Under the pieces are notes generated by a model, which did not search any database, had not been told where the DNA came from, and worked only from the letters and a program-made list of their open reading frames with translations. A program made the translations under genes and the position numbers. Of a stretch of DNA of 64,000 nt, positions 16,530 to 27,417 are shown piece by piece. This DNA comes from Cupriavidus necator N-1 (GTDB taxonomy: Bacteria; Pseudomonadota; Gammaproteobacteria; Burkholderiales; Burkholderiaceae): assembly GCF_000219215.1 (NCBI RefSeq), contig NC_015723.1, forward strand, positions 372,001 through 436,000, given 5' to 3'. Position 1 is the first letter of the stretch, and every line of letters starts with the position of its first letter.

Positions 16530-17162
16530 ATGGATGAGGCAGGACGCATGCAAGGTTCGATCGAACTGTATGGAGCATTGACTGGCAACTGTATCCGTGC
16601 CGCGATCGCGCTTGACGAGGCGGACATCCCCTATACGGTCAGGCGGGTCAATCTGGCTGCGGGTGAACAGCGCAGCGAGCAACATCGTGTCCTGAATGCT
16701 TTCGGCAAGGTTCCGGTACTTGTCGAGTACCGGAACGGCGGCAATTTCGTGTTGACGCAGTCGAATGCCATCATGCTGTTTGCGGCCGAGCGCTCCAGGA
16801 ACAAGCTCCTGCCCGCCGATCCGGTGGCACGCGCCAAGGTCTATGAGCGTTTTTTCTATTTTCTGACTGACGTGATCGCGGTAAGTCACTGTGCGTTCCG
16901 GCTTGAGCAGATCGGCGCAGGCGCTCACGCCTCGCACATCCATGAACTGGCAAGAGCCTCACTCATCGAAGCGGAGCAATTCCTGACGTCGACAGAGTTC
17001 ATGGCTGGCGATACGTTTTCGCTTGCCGACATTGCGGCATTCACCATCGCAAGTACCTTCAGCGGCAATATTCAGTGGCCGGATCACCCGGCCCTTATGC
17101 GGTGGTTTCAGACAGCCGCACAACGTCCCGCCGTAGTGAAGGGACTGAAGGCATTCGAATAA
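16530..17162 (+). CDS. Glutathione S-transferase family protein
   Basis: 210 aa. The N-terminal thioredoxin-like domain begins IELYGALTGNCIRAAIALDE and includes the cis-Pro/Ser glutathione site (GKVPVLVE and QSNAIM). The C-terminal all-helical domain shows FSLADIAAFTIAS, the N-capping box. The family conjugates or isomerises electrophiles with glutathione in the cytoplasm. A start at ATG 16548 is also possible. The 16299-16529 spacer shows nothing recognisable. Confidence 0.85.
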   Translation: MDEAGRMQGSIELYGALTGNCIRAAIALDEADIPYTVRRVNLAAGEQRSEQHRVLNAFGKVPVLVEYRNGGNFVLTQSNAIMLFAAERSRNKLLPADPVARAKVYERFFYFLTDVIAVSHCAFRLEQIGAGAHASHIHELARASLIEAEQFLTSTEFMAGDTFSLADIAAFTIASTFSGNIQWPDHPALMRWFQTAAQRPAVVKGLKAFE

Positions 17163-17193
17163 GGATTCACTTGCGGCCCTATCTTGCTGCCCG

Positions 17194-17229
17194 CGGCGCA
17201 GCAGAAGCGCCGCAGGGGTAACTTTTTTC
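17194..17229 (+). terminator. Probable terminator after the GST gene
   Basis: GCGGCGC at 17194-17200 pairs with GCGCCGC at 17208-17214; TTTTTT follows at 17224-17229. The nine-base gap between stem and T-run is longer than ideal. Confidence 0.45.
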
Positions 17230-17276
17230 TGCCGAAAAGTCCACCGGCACCCCGCATTTCTCTTCCTTGACTTCCA

Positions 17277-17308
17277 TTTAGATGTTACATACCATCTAAA
17301 TAAGATGG
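17277..17308. promoter_or_regulatory. TetR operator, overlapping dyads
   Basis: TTTAGATG at 17277-17284 and CATCTAAA at 17293-17300 form a perfect 8-bp dyad. A second dyad, CCATCT at 17292-17297 and AGATGG at 17303-17308, overlaps it. Both lie 35-65 bp upstream of the TetR start, so the regulator very probably represses its own operon here. Confidence 0.7.
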
Positions 17309-17342
17309 TTAGCGACCACACACAAAGGTACGGAGAAAGGTG

Positions 17343-17915
17343 ATGCGGAAATCAAAGGTTGAAACAGCGGATACCCGCCGACGCATTGTGGAGGTCGCGG
17401 CGCGAGAGTTCCGGATCCATGGCATCCAGGCGACGGGATTGAACAACGTGATGTCGCCGTTAGGCCTCACGCAGGGCGGTTTTTATCGGCATTTCTCTTC
17501 GAAGGATCAACTGATCGCAGAAGCGTGTTCTCAGGCGATGACCGAGGTCATCGACGGGCTGGAAGCCGCCGCGCGAGATAGCGATGCGGACAACGGATTT
17601 GCCGCCGTCGTCAATGCCTATGTGTCTGAGCACCACCGCGACACACGGACAGGCGGATGTCCGCTGGCGGCTATGGGGAGCGAACTCGCCAGGGCTGATG
17701 CGCAGACGCGGGCGGCAGCCACGCAAGGTTTTGAAGAGCTGGTCGATGTACTGGCGAAGCGAATGGACGGCAAGTCGCCAAAGGCGGCAAGGTCCTCGGC
17801 TGTGTTCGCAGCGGCGGCCATGATTGGGGCCGTAACGATGTCAAGAGTCGTTGAAGATTCCGACGCTTCAGCGGCGATTCTGGAGGATGTGAAGCAGCAC
17901 CTCGGGGCGATGTAA
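17343..17915 (+). CDS. TetR-family transcriptional regulator
   Basis: 190 aa from the ATG at 17343. N-terminal TetR HTH: TRRRIVEVAAREFRIHG, then GLTQGGFYRHFSSKDQLIAE. The C-terminal domain has the CPLAAMGSELAR segment typical of the AcrR/YxaF-like branch, with a Cys that can sense thiol-reactive compounds. It is followed 34 bp later by an NmrA-like reductase gene, the usual target of this branch. Confidence 0.92.
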   Translation: MRKSKVETADTRRRIVEVAAREFRIHGIQATGLNNVMSPLGLTQGGFYRHFSSKDQLIAEACSQAMTEVIDGLEAAARDSDADNGFAAVVNAYVSEHHRDTRTGGCPLAAMGSELARADAQTRAAATQGFEELVDVLAKRMDGKSPKAARSSAVFAAAAMIGAVTMSRVVEDSDASAAILEDVKQHLGAM

Positions 17916-17949
17916 ACCTGTCGGACACATTCACAGATTGGGGCAATAC

Positions 17950-18831
17950 ATGGAACAGCGCAAATATCTCATCACTGGCGCCACCGGCAAGACCGGGGTC
18001 TACACCACCCGATTTCTGCTCAACGCTGGGCACGCGGTTCGCGCGTTCGTACACCAGGAAGATGAGCGCAGCGCTGCGCTGCGCAATGAAGGCGCCGAGA
18101 TCTTCGTGGGTGACCTTCTCGAGCATGACGACGTGATTCGCGCCATGGAAGGCGTTGCGGGAGCGTATCTCTGCTATCCGGTTCGCCCGGGCTACATTCA
18201 GGCCACCTCATACTTTGCCGATGCCGCAAAGCGCGCCGGCGTAGACGTCGTCATCGAGATGTCGCAAATCTCGGCGCGGGACGATTCGGAGAGCCATGCC
18301 GCCCGCGACCACTGGATCGCCGAGCGCGTGCTCGACTGGTCCGGTGTGCCGGCCGTCCATATTCGCCCGACCTACTTCTCCGAATGGCTGACTTTTCCGT
18401 GGGTACTCGACCCTCTCGTGCAGGAAGGAAAGATCACGTTGCCCTATGGTGCCGGTCGTCATGCACCGATTGCCGCCGAGGACCAAGCCCGTCTGATCGC
18501 AAATATCCTTGCTGAGCCTTCGAATCATATCGGCAAGACCTACTCCCTCTTTGGTCCTGTCGAGCTGAACCAGCAAGAAATCGCCGATGAGATTGGCAAG
18601 GTGCTGGGACGCAAGATCACCTATGCGCCGTCGACCCTTGAGCAATATCGTGAGCATCTGGAGAAGTACAACCTGCCGGAATTCGTGATCCAGCATTTCC
18701 TGGCTACCGCGGTCGACTATCAGAACGGCATCTTCTCCGGTACTGACGGCGTCATCAAGGAGATCACGGGCAAGGCGCCGCAGACGGTCGCTGAATTTGT
18801 AGAGGCCAATCGCGAGGTCTTCGAAGCATAA
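17950..18831 (+). CDS. NmrA-like NAD(P)-binding protein
   Basis: 293 aa from the ATG at 17950. The nucleotide-binding loop is LITGATGKTGVYTTRFLL; the atypical SDR core continues with FVGDLLEHDDVIRAMEGVAG, VVIEMSQIS and IRPTYFSEWL. NmrA/QOR2-like proteins act as redox sensors or reduce quinones. Linked to the upstream TetR gene as one operon, it is probably induced by electrophiles. Confidence 0.88.
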   Translation: MEQRKYLITGATGKTGVYTTRFLLNAGHAVRAFVHQEDERSAALRNEGAEIFVGDLLEHDDVIRAMEGVAGAYLCYPVRPGYIQATSYFADAAKRAGVDVVIEMSQISARDDSESHAARDHWIAERVLDWSGVPAVHIRPTYFSEWLTFPWVLDPLVQEGKITLPYGAGRHAPIAAEDQARLIANILAEPSNHIGKTYSLFGPVELNQQEIADEIGKVLGRKITYAPSTLEQYREHLEKYNLPEFVIQHFLATAVDYQNGIFSGTDGVIKEITGKAPQTVAEFVEANREVFEA

Positions 18832-18849
18832 ACTCGACCCGGAACTGGA

Positions 18850-18864
18850 GCCCACACAATCCAT

Positions 18865-18877
<13 letters not shown>
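18850..18877. terminator. Perfect 11-bp hairpin at the ABC-F stop codon
   Basis: GCCCACACAAT at 18850-18860 and ATTGTGTGGGC at 18867-18877 pair perfectly around a 6-nt loop. The ABC-F stop codon lies within it and the convergent NmrA gene ends 18 bp away. There is no T-run on either strand, so it may be a bidirectional stability or factor-dependent element. Confidence 0.45.
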
Positions 18878-20529
<1,652 letters not shown>

Positions 20530-20865
20530 AGGGAGCTACTTCAGAGAGGATTCGCATGATAGCCGACCGGACGTGCAGGGCTGTCTCTTTTTTGGCCGCG
20601 CGCGTGAAGAGCCGTTTGCGCTTTGCGGCGCACACCGGCCACAAGGCGAGGCAGTCCCTGGCGCACCCGGCGTTTCGGCCGAGTACGGTGAAATCTGGCG
20701 GGTTCTGCGTGCGAAGTTCCCCCCGGGCTATCGCCAGCCACAGTGCCGTTCAGGATTTCTACTTTGGGCCTGATTTCCTGCTGCGCCGCCACGACTATGA
20801 GCTAGAAGTGTCTGGTGGCTTGGCGGTGGCCCAGTATGTGCATGACTTCGTCGCAAGTGGGTTTC
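20530..20865. other. Spacer upstream of ABC-F; no gene seen
   Basis: This holds the ABC-F promoter region and then sequence that stays open on the plus strand (into the IS3 remnant) but reads as arginine-rich, low-quality protein. I see no start signal, motif or known repeat. Confidence 0.4.
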
Positions 20866-21293
20866 CGGCCAGCAAAGAGCGGGTTGAGCGGCTCATGCGC
20901 GACAACGGCATCCGGGCCCGGCACAAACGGCGCTACAAGGTGACGACGGACTCGAAGCACAAGCTGCCCGTTGCAGAGAATCTACTGGCACGCAGCTTCA
21001 CGCCGACGGCGCCGAACCAGGTGCTGGCGGAATATGGCATGCGCTGCTCGATGAGCCGCAAAGGAAATTGTCAGGACAACGCCCCTACGGAGAGCTTCTT
21101 CAATAGCCTGAAGAACGAGCGAGTACACGCCACGCGCTACCGAACGCACCAGGAAGCAATGGCGGACTTGTTCGAATACATCGAAGTGTTCTATAGCCGC
21201 AGTCGCCGTCATTCATCGCTGGGCTTTGTATCACCGGTTCAGTTCCTGCAAAACTGGCTCAAGGCTCAACAGACCGAGGATGCGGCTGCATAA
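20866..21293 (+). pseudogene. IS3-family OrfB transposase remnant with internal deletion
   Basis: From SKERVERLMRDNGIRARHKR the frame matches an IS3-family OrfB. After FTPTAPNQV, where WTSDITYI would be expected, it jumps straight to LAEYGMRCSMSRKGN. About 70 residues with the first two catalytic acids are therefore missing. The C-terminal catalytic Glu region survives (DNAPTESFFNSLKNE, then YIEVFYSRSRRHSSLG). The N-terminal part is also gone. The deletion kept the frame, so it still reads open, but the enzyme cannot work. Confidence 0.85.
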
Positions 21294-21535
21294 CCGGCGG
21301 CCTCTGGAAGGCCAAAAACAGAGGGAAGCTCAGTTCAACTTGAAGCCTGCCGGCAGGAATACCGACGAATGGTGTATTGCTATGTATCAGGAATGGCAAG
21401 CGATACCTTCCCATACAACATCACCACAACGGTCGACCGGCGTGTGATGAAATGTGGAGACTGTCCTCAAACTACGCGCGATCGCTCTGCATGGCCCGCG
21501 CATCGAGGCAACCCACCTGCGAAAAAGGATATGTC

Positions 21536-21997
21536 ATGCGCTCCAACCTGAAATACCTTTCGACGGCCGCGATTGCGGCGACATTCTGCATTGGCGCATC
21601 CGCGCAAACAGCACAGGATGCCGTGCGGCCACCTGCCATTCTTCCGCTCAGCGGCGAGCCAGCGCCCAAGCTGATAGCGTACCCGGCACTTGCCGAGCCG
21701 CTTGCGCGCGGCGTAGTCATCGTCCAATTCCGGACGGAGAATTTCCGCGTCATGCCGGTATTTGGCAAGCCAGCAGTCGATATCTCGCCACGCATCGGGC
21801 ATTTGCACGTAACAGTGGACGACGTTCGTGGCACTTGGGCACATACGAGTGAAGACCCGATCATCGTCGTCGGGCTCACGCCGGGGCCGCACAAGCTTCG
21901 GCTAGAGTTGGCTGATCCGAGCCACAAGATCCTGGCTACCGAGGTGGTCGCCGTCACGGTCCCAGATCTGAGAGTTTCGAAACCGCATGAGCATTGA
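21536..21997 (+). CDS. DUF6130-family exported protein
   Basis: 153 aa from the ATG at 21536, with a signal peptide (MRSNLKYLSTAAIAATFCIG, cleaved near ASAQ). The mature part contains IGHLHVTVDDVRGTW and IIVVGLTPGPHKLRLELADP, a beta-rich fold seen in DUF6130 and related periplasmic proteins with a conserved His-x-His-like strand. The function is unknown. It stands alone and is followed by a strong hairpin. Confidence 0.75.
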   Translation: MRSNLKYLSTAAIAATFCIGASAQTAQDAVRPPAILPLSGEPAPKLIAYPALAEPLARGVVIVQFRTENFRVMPVFGKPAVDISPRIGHLHVTVDDVRGTWAHTSEDPIIVVGLTPGPHKLRLELADPSHKILATEVVAVTVPDLRVSKPHEH

Positions 21998-22003
21998 TGT
22001 ATT

Positions 22004-22032
22004 GCGCGCCCGCCTCTCTCAGGCGGGCGCGC
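22004..22032 (+). terminator. Strong 12-bp GC hairpin
   Basis: GCGCGCCCGCCT at 22004-22015 pairs perfectly with AGGCGGGCGCGC at 22021-22032 around a 5-nt loop, just past the DUF6130 stop. No T-run follows. The next 275 bases (22033-22308) show no feature. Confidence 0.6.
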
Positions 22033-22308
22033 GGACTGCTTCAATGACGAATCTGCTTTAATTCACCTAACGTAAACTCTCAGCCGCGAGCTGCATCTCC
22101 ATTGTTCTGATGGCGCTCAGGCCGAAACCGCCCCAGCGCCCTTGCAACGAAGATGCTTACGGGTTGCCAAGCCATGCATCGCGCTTTAGAGCCCGAGTCA
22201 GCGAGCACGCCAAGCGCACATGCGCGACCCATGGAATCCTGATGGGTGTTGACGGCGCCGCCGCATGCACTGCTGTGATTCCGCCACTTGGTGCCAGGAT
22301 AGCGGCTG

Positions 22309-23790
22309 CTACTGTTTCGACGTCTTGTTGACGATTGATCCTGCCCATACCGGTGGCCGCCGTTCGCGCCAAGGACATGCCGCTTCCAATTGTGCGGCCA
22401 GACGGAACAGCGTGTCCTCCCGCCCGAAGCCAGACATAAAATGCGAGCCGATTGGCAGATCCGCTTGAGGGTCGATGGAAAGCGGCACTGACATTGCTGG
22501 CGTTCCCGTCACGTTCGATAACGCGGTAAACGGTGACTGGCTAAAAACGTGCGCGATCCAGCCAAGCCCATCGACCGATGTTTCCACCCGGTTGTATTCA
22601 CCAATCCGAGGCGGAAGTCCGGGTAACGTCGGTGTCAGCAGAATGTCGTAGTCGCCGAAGAACCGACCCAGCGCCCGTGTGACCGTATTTCTGACCTGCA
22701 ATGCCGACAGGAGCTCTACGGCGCCAATCTCAATGCCGTATCGATAGAGCGCGAGCGTTGCAGGTTCAAGGTGTTTTTCATCCACAGTTCGTCCGGTGGC
22801 TGCGGCAATGCCGTTGATCCGGAGCGCTGCGTTGGCAGCCCAGATTTTCGCGTTGCATTGCACAAAGGCGTCCCAGCTCACACCCAAGTCTGGCGCTACT
22901 TCATGGACATGATGACCCAAGGACTCGAGTGTCCTGGCCACCTTGCTCAAGGCATCAGCAACCCCCGTGTCAGCACGCGCGGCACTGAATGGATTCATCA
23001 TGAACCCGATCTTCAGGTTTCCCGGCTGCTGCCGGATCTCCGACAGATAGCTGTCTTTGGGTGGGGCAATGTAGTAGGGCTCGCCCACGCCGCCGCCGTG
23101 GATGCCATCAAGCAGCGCTGCACTGTCGCGCACAGTTCGACTCACGGCAAAATGCACGCCCAGACCATTCCATACTTCGTCCACGTGGGGCCCGTTCGAC
23201 ACGCGTCCCCTGGTCGGCTTCAGACCGAACAGCCCGTTGCAGGAGGCCGGCACCCGTATCGATCCGCCTCCGTCCGTCGCATGCGCAATCGGAACGATAC
23301 CGGCGGCCACCGCCGCTCCTGCACCGCCGCTCGATCCGCCCGCGCCATGCTGCAGACTCCAGGGATTTCTCGTCGGGCCGTACAGCACGGGTTCCGTCGT
23401 CGTGCTAACTGCCAGTTCCGGCATGGCAGTTCGCCCGAGCGTAATCAGGCCTGCCTGACGGAAGCTCGTCATCACGTATGAGTCTTCCTTTGCGACGGTT
23501 CCCATCGCCAGGCGACTGCACATTTCGCTCCTGCGTCCCTGCATGGTGACGCCGAGATCCTTGAGGAGAAACGGCACGCCGCCGAGCGGTCTCGGATCGG
23601 CGCTCACGATGCCAGCTGACTGTATCTCCACCTCTTCGGGCCAGTAATCGAGCACAGCATTTACCTGGGGATTGACGGCCTCGATGGCAGCCAATGCGGC
23701 TTGCGCCACTTCCATTGCGGTCACTTCTCGCGTGGCGATGAGATGATGCAGCCCCATGCCGTCAAGGGCGGTGTATTCGGCGAGCTTCAT
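22309..23790 (-). CDS. Amidase signature-family hydrolase
   Basis: 493 aa from the ATG at 23788-23790 (MKLAEYTALDGMGLHHL). Earlier in-frame starts exist at 23814 and 23889 but look like added sequence. The Ser-cisSer-Lys triad is visible: Lys in VPFLLKDLGV, Ser in GGSSGGAGAAVAAG, Ser in DGGGSIRVPAS. Such enzymes cleave amides in the cytoplasm. It is the last gene of a minus-strand group with two ACS permeases and other C-N hydrolases, so it probably releases ammonia from a pathway intermediate. Confidence 0.9.
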   Translation of the reverse strand: MKLAEYTALDGMGLHHLIATREVTAMEVAQAALAAIEAVNPQVNAVLDYWPEEVEIQSAGIVSADPRPLGGVPFLLKDLGVTMQGRRSEMCSRLAMGTVAKEDSYVMTSFRQAGLITLGRTAMPELAVSTTTEPVLYGPTRNPWSLQHGAGGSSGGAGAAVAAGIVPIAHATDGGGSIRVPASCNGLFGLKPTRGRVSNGPHVDEVWNGLGVHFAVSRTVRDSAALLDGIHGGGVGEPYYIAPPKDSYLSEIRQQPGNLKIGFMMNPFSAARADTGVADALSKVARTLESLGHHVHEVAPDLGVSWDAFVQCNAKIWAANAALRINGIAAATGRTVDEKHLEPATLALYRYGIEIGAVELLSALQVRNTVTRALGRFFGDYDILLTPTLPGLPPRIGEYNRVETSVDGLGWIAHVFSQSPFTALSNVTGTPAMSVPLSIDPQADLPIGSHFMSGFGREDTLFRLAAQLEAACPWRERRPPVWAGSIVNKTSKQ

Positions 23791-23951
23791 GTGGACGTTC
23801 TCATTCAGGGACATCGGGAGGGCGCGCATCGCAAGGGCTGCGCACCTGTCTGGTCTGACCGCAGGCAACGAAAGACGTTTGTCCCGCATGGCCCCCCGGG
23901 GACTTCATAGTCGAGTGCCTACAGGCATGTGTGATCAATGGCCAGAGGAGC

Positions 23952-25295
23952 TTACTTAGCTTGACCCACACTGGCCGGCAATGACTCGTGGCGAAGCGCA
24001 GTATCGCCCCCGGGCTTCAGCCGCAGGAACAGGATGATGAATGCACACATCAGCAACATCGCTGCCATCAGCAGGAACCCGGGGTAGATGCTGCCGGTCA
24101 CGGATTTCGACCAGCCGATGATGCTTGGGCCGAAGAAGCCGCCAGACAGGCCAATCGTATTGATCAGGGCAATGGCTCCCGCTCGTGCGTTGCCCTTGAT
24201 GTACGCGGGCGGGACGGCCCAGAAGACGATGTTGGCCATCCACATCAGGCCGGTGGCGACGCTAACGCATACCAGTGTCACTGCGAGATTGCCGTCGGCG
24301 AGGTACCAGCCAATGAAGCAAAGACTGCTTATGGCAGCCGGCAGGGCGATGTGGATTCGACGCTCCTGACGCCTGTCGGAGCTGCGGCCGCCGAAGAAGA
24401 TGGCAAACGCCGCTGCCACATAAGGAATGGCCGCATACCAACCGAGGGTCTGTGTGCTGGTGACACCGGCGGATTTGATGATTGTCGGCAGCCAGAAGCT
24501 CAAGGCGTAGATCGGCGCGATGATGCACAGATAGGCTACCGCCAGGACATACACCTTGGGATCACGCAGTACCATGAGAAACGATTCGTGCCGCCGGTCT
24601 GCAGCCGTGTTCGTTTCCGCAGCCAGCGCGCGTTTCTCCGTGTCGTTGAGCCATTTTGCATTGGATGGATCATCGACCAGCAGAAAGTAGGCCGCGACGC
24701 CAAGCACGAGGGTGGGGGCGCCTTCAATGAGAAACATCCATTGCCAACCGGCGAGGCTGGCCGTACCGGCGAAAGCCGTCATGATCCACGCCGACAGCGG
24801 ACCTCCAACAATTCCGCTGAAAGGACCCGCAAGCCAAACTATCGAAATTGCGCCGGCGATGCGGCTCGAACCATACCAGCGCGACAGGTAGAAGAGGACG
24901 CCCGGCGCGAAGCCGGCTTCGAAGACGCCCAGCAGAAAGCGCAGGGCGTAGAACACCGGAACGCTATTGACGAACACCATGCACATCGAGGTGATACCCC
25001 AGAGCACCATGATGCGGCTGAAGGTAAGCCGGGCGCCAACCCTGGGCAGCAAGAGATTGCTTGGCACCTCGAACAAGACATAGCCCACGAAAAATATTCC
25101 TGCCCCGATGCCGTAGGCGGCGTCGGAGAAGCCGAGGTCGCTCTGCATCTGAAGCTTCGCAAAGCCTACATTGACTCTGTCCAGATAAGCGAACATGAAG
25201 CCAATGAACAGCAGCGGCAGCAGGCGTATATCTACCTTTCGATAGAGGGACGCACCGTCCCTCCTGCTCCCTGAAATTTGGTCCTTCTGAGACAC
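23952..25295 (-). CDS. MFS transporter, anion:cation symporter (ACS) family
   Basis: 447 aa from a GTG at 25293-25295 preceded by AGGAGAGG. Twelve helices; ACS landmarks are FAYLDRVNVGFAKLQM, RFLLGVFEAGFAPGVLFYL and the C-terminal NTIGLSGGFFGPSIIGW. The family imports organic anions such as phthalate, tartrate or ureido acids. It is closely related to the MFS protein at 28180 (FSDAAYG-IGAGIFFVGYVLFE is nearly identical in both), pointing to a local duplication. Confidence 0.93.
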   Translation of the reverse strand: MSQKDQISGSRRDGASLYRKVDIRLLPLLFIGFMFAYLDRVNVGFAKLQMQSDLGFSDAAYGIGAGIFFVGYVLFEVPSNLLLPRVGARLTFSRIMVLWGITSMCMVFVNSVPVFYALRFLLGVFEAGFAPGVLFYLSRWYGSSRIAGAISIVWLAGPFSGIVGGPLSAWIMTAFAGTASLAGWQWMFLIEGAPTLVLGVAAYFLLVDDPSNAKWLNDTEKRALAAETNTAADRRHESFLMVLRDPKVYVLAVAYLCIIAPIYALSFWLPTIIKSAGVTSTQTLGWYAAIPYVAAAFAIFFGGRSSDRRQERRIHIALPAAISSLCFIGWYLADGNLAVTLVCVSVATGLMWMANIVFWAVPPAYIKGNARAGAIALINTIGLSGGFFGPSIIGWSKSVTGSIYPGFLLMAAMLLMCAFIILFLRLKPGGDTALRHESLPASVGQAK

Positions 25296-25486
25296 AGACC
25301 TCTCCTTTGGTTGGTGTGCATAGCGTCGCCACGGTGCGCGTCGGCGCCGGCATCCGTGGTCGAAATGGTTTTGGCGTTACTGCGTGGCAACTTCGCTTTG
25401 TGTCGACCGACACTTCGCGGTGGTCGCGCGTCCGATGGCTGCCCGTGTGCCGTCAGTCCGAAATCGATGTGGGCAGTTGGAACTGC

Positions 25487-26761
25487 TTATAGTGGTTCGG
25501 ACATGATCGCAAGCATGGCGTCGCAGAGGACCTGCGCCCCAGCCGCGACATCGACTTCGCGCGCGTTTTCGGCCTCGTTGTGGCTGATGCCCTTTTCGCA
25601 AGGCACGAAAATCATTCCGGTGGGAATATGTTGTGCGGTGTACTTGGCGTCGTGGGTCGCGCCGGAAACGATGTTCAGGAATTTCATGGCCCGACCACCA
25701 GCAGCTTTGCGCACGGTTGCCACCACGCGATCGTCGAACGTTATCGGTGTGGACCTCAACAGAACCTTCGCTGACACCGGGCAGCCTTCAATCTCGCCGG
25801 AGCAAAGCTGAAGGATCGTCTCGCCGGCACGCAGGAGGGAATCGGGGTCGGGATGCCGCAGATCGATATTGAATGTCACCCTGCCTGGCACGGTGTTGGG
25901 CGATCCCGGATAAACCTCCAGCCTTCCGACGGTGAAGCGCAGGATATCCTCGGGGTCGTTTATCGCGGCGCGAAGGCATCCGATGAGCGTGGTGGCGGCC
26001 ACCAACGCGTCTTTGCGATGCCGCAGCGGCGTCGTGCCCGCGTGGGCCTCGGCGCCTAGCAGTTGGATCTCGTAGGCATGAAGCCCTTGAATGCCCGTGA
26101 CAATGCCCACATCGCATGCCTGGTTCTCGAGCACGGGGCCCTGCTCGATGTGGGCTTCGATATAGGCAAAGCCGCTCATGCCAAGCGGGCGCTTCTCCAG
26201 AACCGGCAGCTCGGCGACCTGGGCCGTCAATGCGCTTTCCACATCGATCCCGTTGACGTCCTTGATTGCCAATGCATCGGTCAGCGGCAGCGCGCCGGCC
26301 GCAACGGCGGAGCCCATCGTGGGGGGTGGGAACCTTGAGCCCTCCTCGTTCATCCACACAACGAGCTCTATCGGGCGTTCGGTCTCCATGCCGTGATCGT
26401 CAAGTGTCTCGAGTACCTCGAAACCTGCAAGCACGCCGTAGACACCGTCGAACCTGCCTCCGGTCGGTTGGGAGTCAAGATGAGAACCCGTCAATACCGG
26501 GCTGAGGCCCGGATTCCTTCCGGGGCGGCGGATGAACAGATTGCCGATCGGGTCGATCGAGGTCTGATAGCCACGCCTGGATGCCCACTGGAGCAATAAC
26601 ATCTTGCCCTGGGTGTCTTCTGCGGTGAGCGCCTGGCGGTTGACGCCGCCTTTGGCCGTGGCACCGATCCTTGCCATGGCGTTGACATGTTCCCAGAGCC
26701 GCGGGCTGTTGATGCGGGGACCGACGGGGGTAAGAGAGGAGGAAGGAGTGGGGGCGTTCAT
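25487..26761 (-). CDS. M20 Zn amidohydrolase (N-carbamoyl amino acid/allantoate type)
   Basis: 424 aa. Di-zinc motifs are visible in order: TGSHLDSQPTGGRFDGVYG (His and bridging Asp), NEEGSRF (Glu), AYIEAHIEQGPVLE (His/Glu) and the C-terminal SHNEAENA (His). AHAGTTPLRHRKDA is the inserted dimerisation and substrate region of carbamoylases. The family hydrolyses N-carbamoyl-L-amino acids, beta-ureidopropionate or allantoate to CO2 and ammonia. Its neighbours (RidA, creatininase family, amidase) fit breakdown of a cyclic ureide or amide. Confidence 0.93.
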   Translation of the reverse strand: MNAPTPSSSLTPVGPRINSPRLWEHVNAMARIGATAKGGVNRQALTAEDTQGKMLLLQWASRRGYQTSIDPIGNLFIRRPGRNPGLSPVLTGSHLDSQPTGGRFDGVYGVLAGFEVLETLDDHGMETERPIELVVWMNEEGSRFPPPTMGSAVAAGALPLTDALAIKDVNGIDVESALTAQVAELPVLEKRPLGMSGFAYIEAHIEQGPVLENQACDVGIVTGIQGLHAYEIQLLGAEAHAGTTPLRHRKDALVAATTLIGCLRAAINDPEDILRFTVGRLEVYPGSPNTVPGRVTFNIDLRHPDPDSLLRAGETILQLCSGEIEGCPVSAKVLLRSTPITFDDRVVATVRKAAGGRAMKFLNIVSGATHDAKYTAQHIPTGMIFVPCEKGISHNEAENAREVDVAAGAQVLCDAMLAIMSEPL

Positions 26762-26875
26762 CTGGCTACTTGCCTTGTTGCGTCGCTTCGCATGAGCAAC
26801 GGGTTGCCGCGTTGAAAGTTGTCGCGCGGATATTTAGAGTTCATCTGCGTGCACTGTTTGGTTCGATCTGATGCC

Positions 26876-27340
26876 TCAGTCCAGTTCGACGCAGACTTCG
26901 ATCTCCACGCAGGCCCCCAGCGGAATCTGTGCGACACCGAATGCCGACCGCGCATGCTTGCCGGCATCGCCGAACACGTCGACGAACAGCTCCGATGCGC
27001 CGTTGGTGACCAGATGCTGCCCGGTGAAGTCGGGCGTTGAATTGACCAGGCTCATGACCTTGACGATGCGTTTGACGCGATTCAGATCGCCGGTGTGGGC
27101 CTGAAGCGTCGACAGCAGATCGATCGCGACCGCACGGGCCGCGGCGCGTCCCTCGTCCGTCGACATCGTGGCGCCGAGCTTGCCAACCCACACGTTGCCG
27201 TTCTTCTTCGCAATGTGGCCGGAGAGGTAGACAAGGTTGCCGCTCTGCGCACTCATTACGTATGCGGCAGCCGGCGCGCCTGCAGGGGACAGCTCGATGT
27301 CGAGTGCTTTCAGTCTTTGGTGGATATCGTGTGATTGCAT
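26876..27340 (-). CDS. RidA/YjgF-family protein
   Basis: 154 aa from the ATG at 27338-27340 (MQSHDIHQRLKALDIEL). A longer frame to 27736 is antisense to the creatininase gene and rejected. Contains NLVYLSGHIAKKNG, an ARAVAIDLLSTL helix and the C-terminal IPLGACVEIEVCVE strand of the RidA trimer. RidA hydrolyses reactive imines and enamines, and RutC-like members assist ureide breakdown. Within this locus it may clear an aminoacrylate-like intermediate. Confidence 0.88.
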   Translation of the reverse strand: MQSHDIHQRLKALDIELSPAGAPAAAYVMSAQSGNLVYLSGHIAKKNGNVWVGKLGATMSTDEGRAAARAVAIDLLSTLQAHTGDLNRVKRIVKVMSLVNSTPDFTGQHLVTNGASELFVDVFGDAGKHARSAFGVAQIPLGACVEIEVCVELD

Positions 27341-27417
27341 GATGTTTGTCGATGGAGGGCAATATGGCTGGCGCCACGGGGAGTCATCGCGAGTCATGTG
27401 GCGCCAGCAGACCGGTT

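Noticed and set aside
23988..25274. 428-residue plus-strand frame
   Set aside because: Antisense to the ACS permease; composition typical of a shadow frame.
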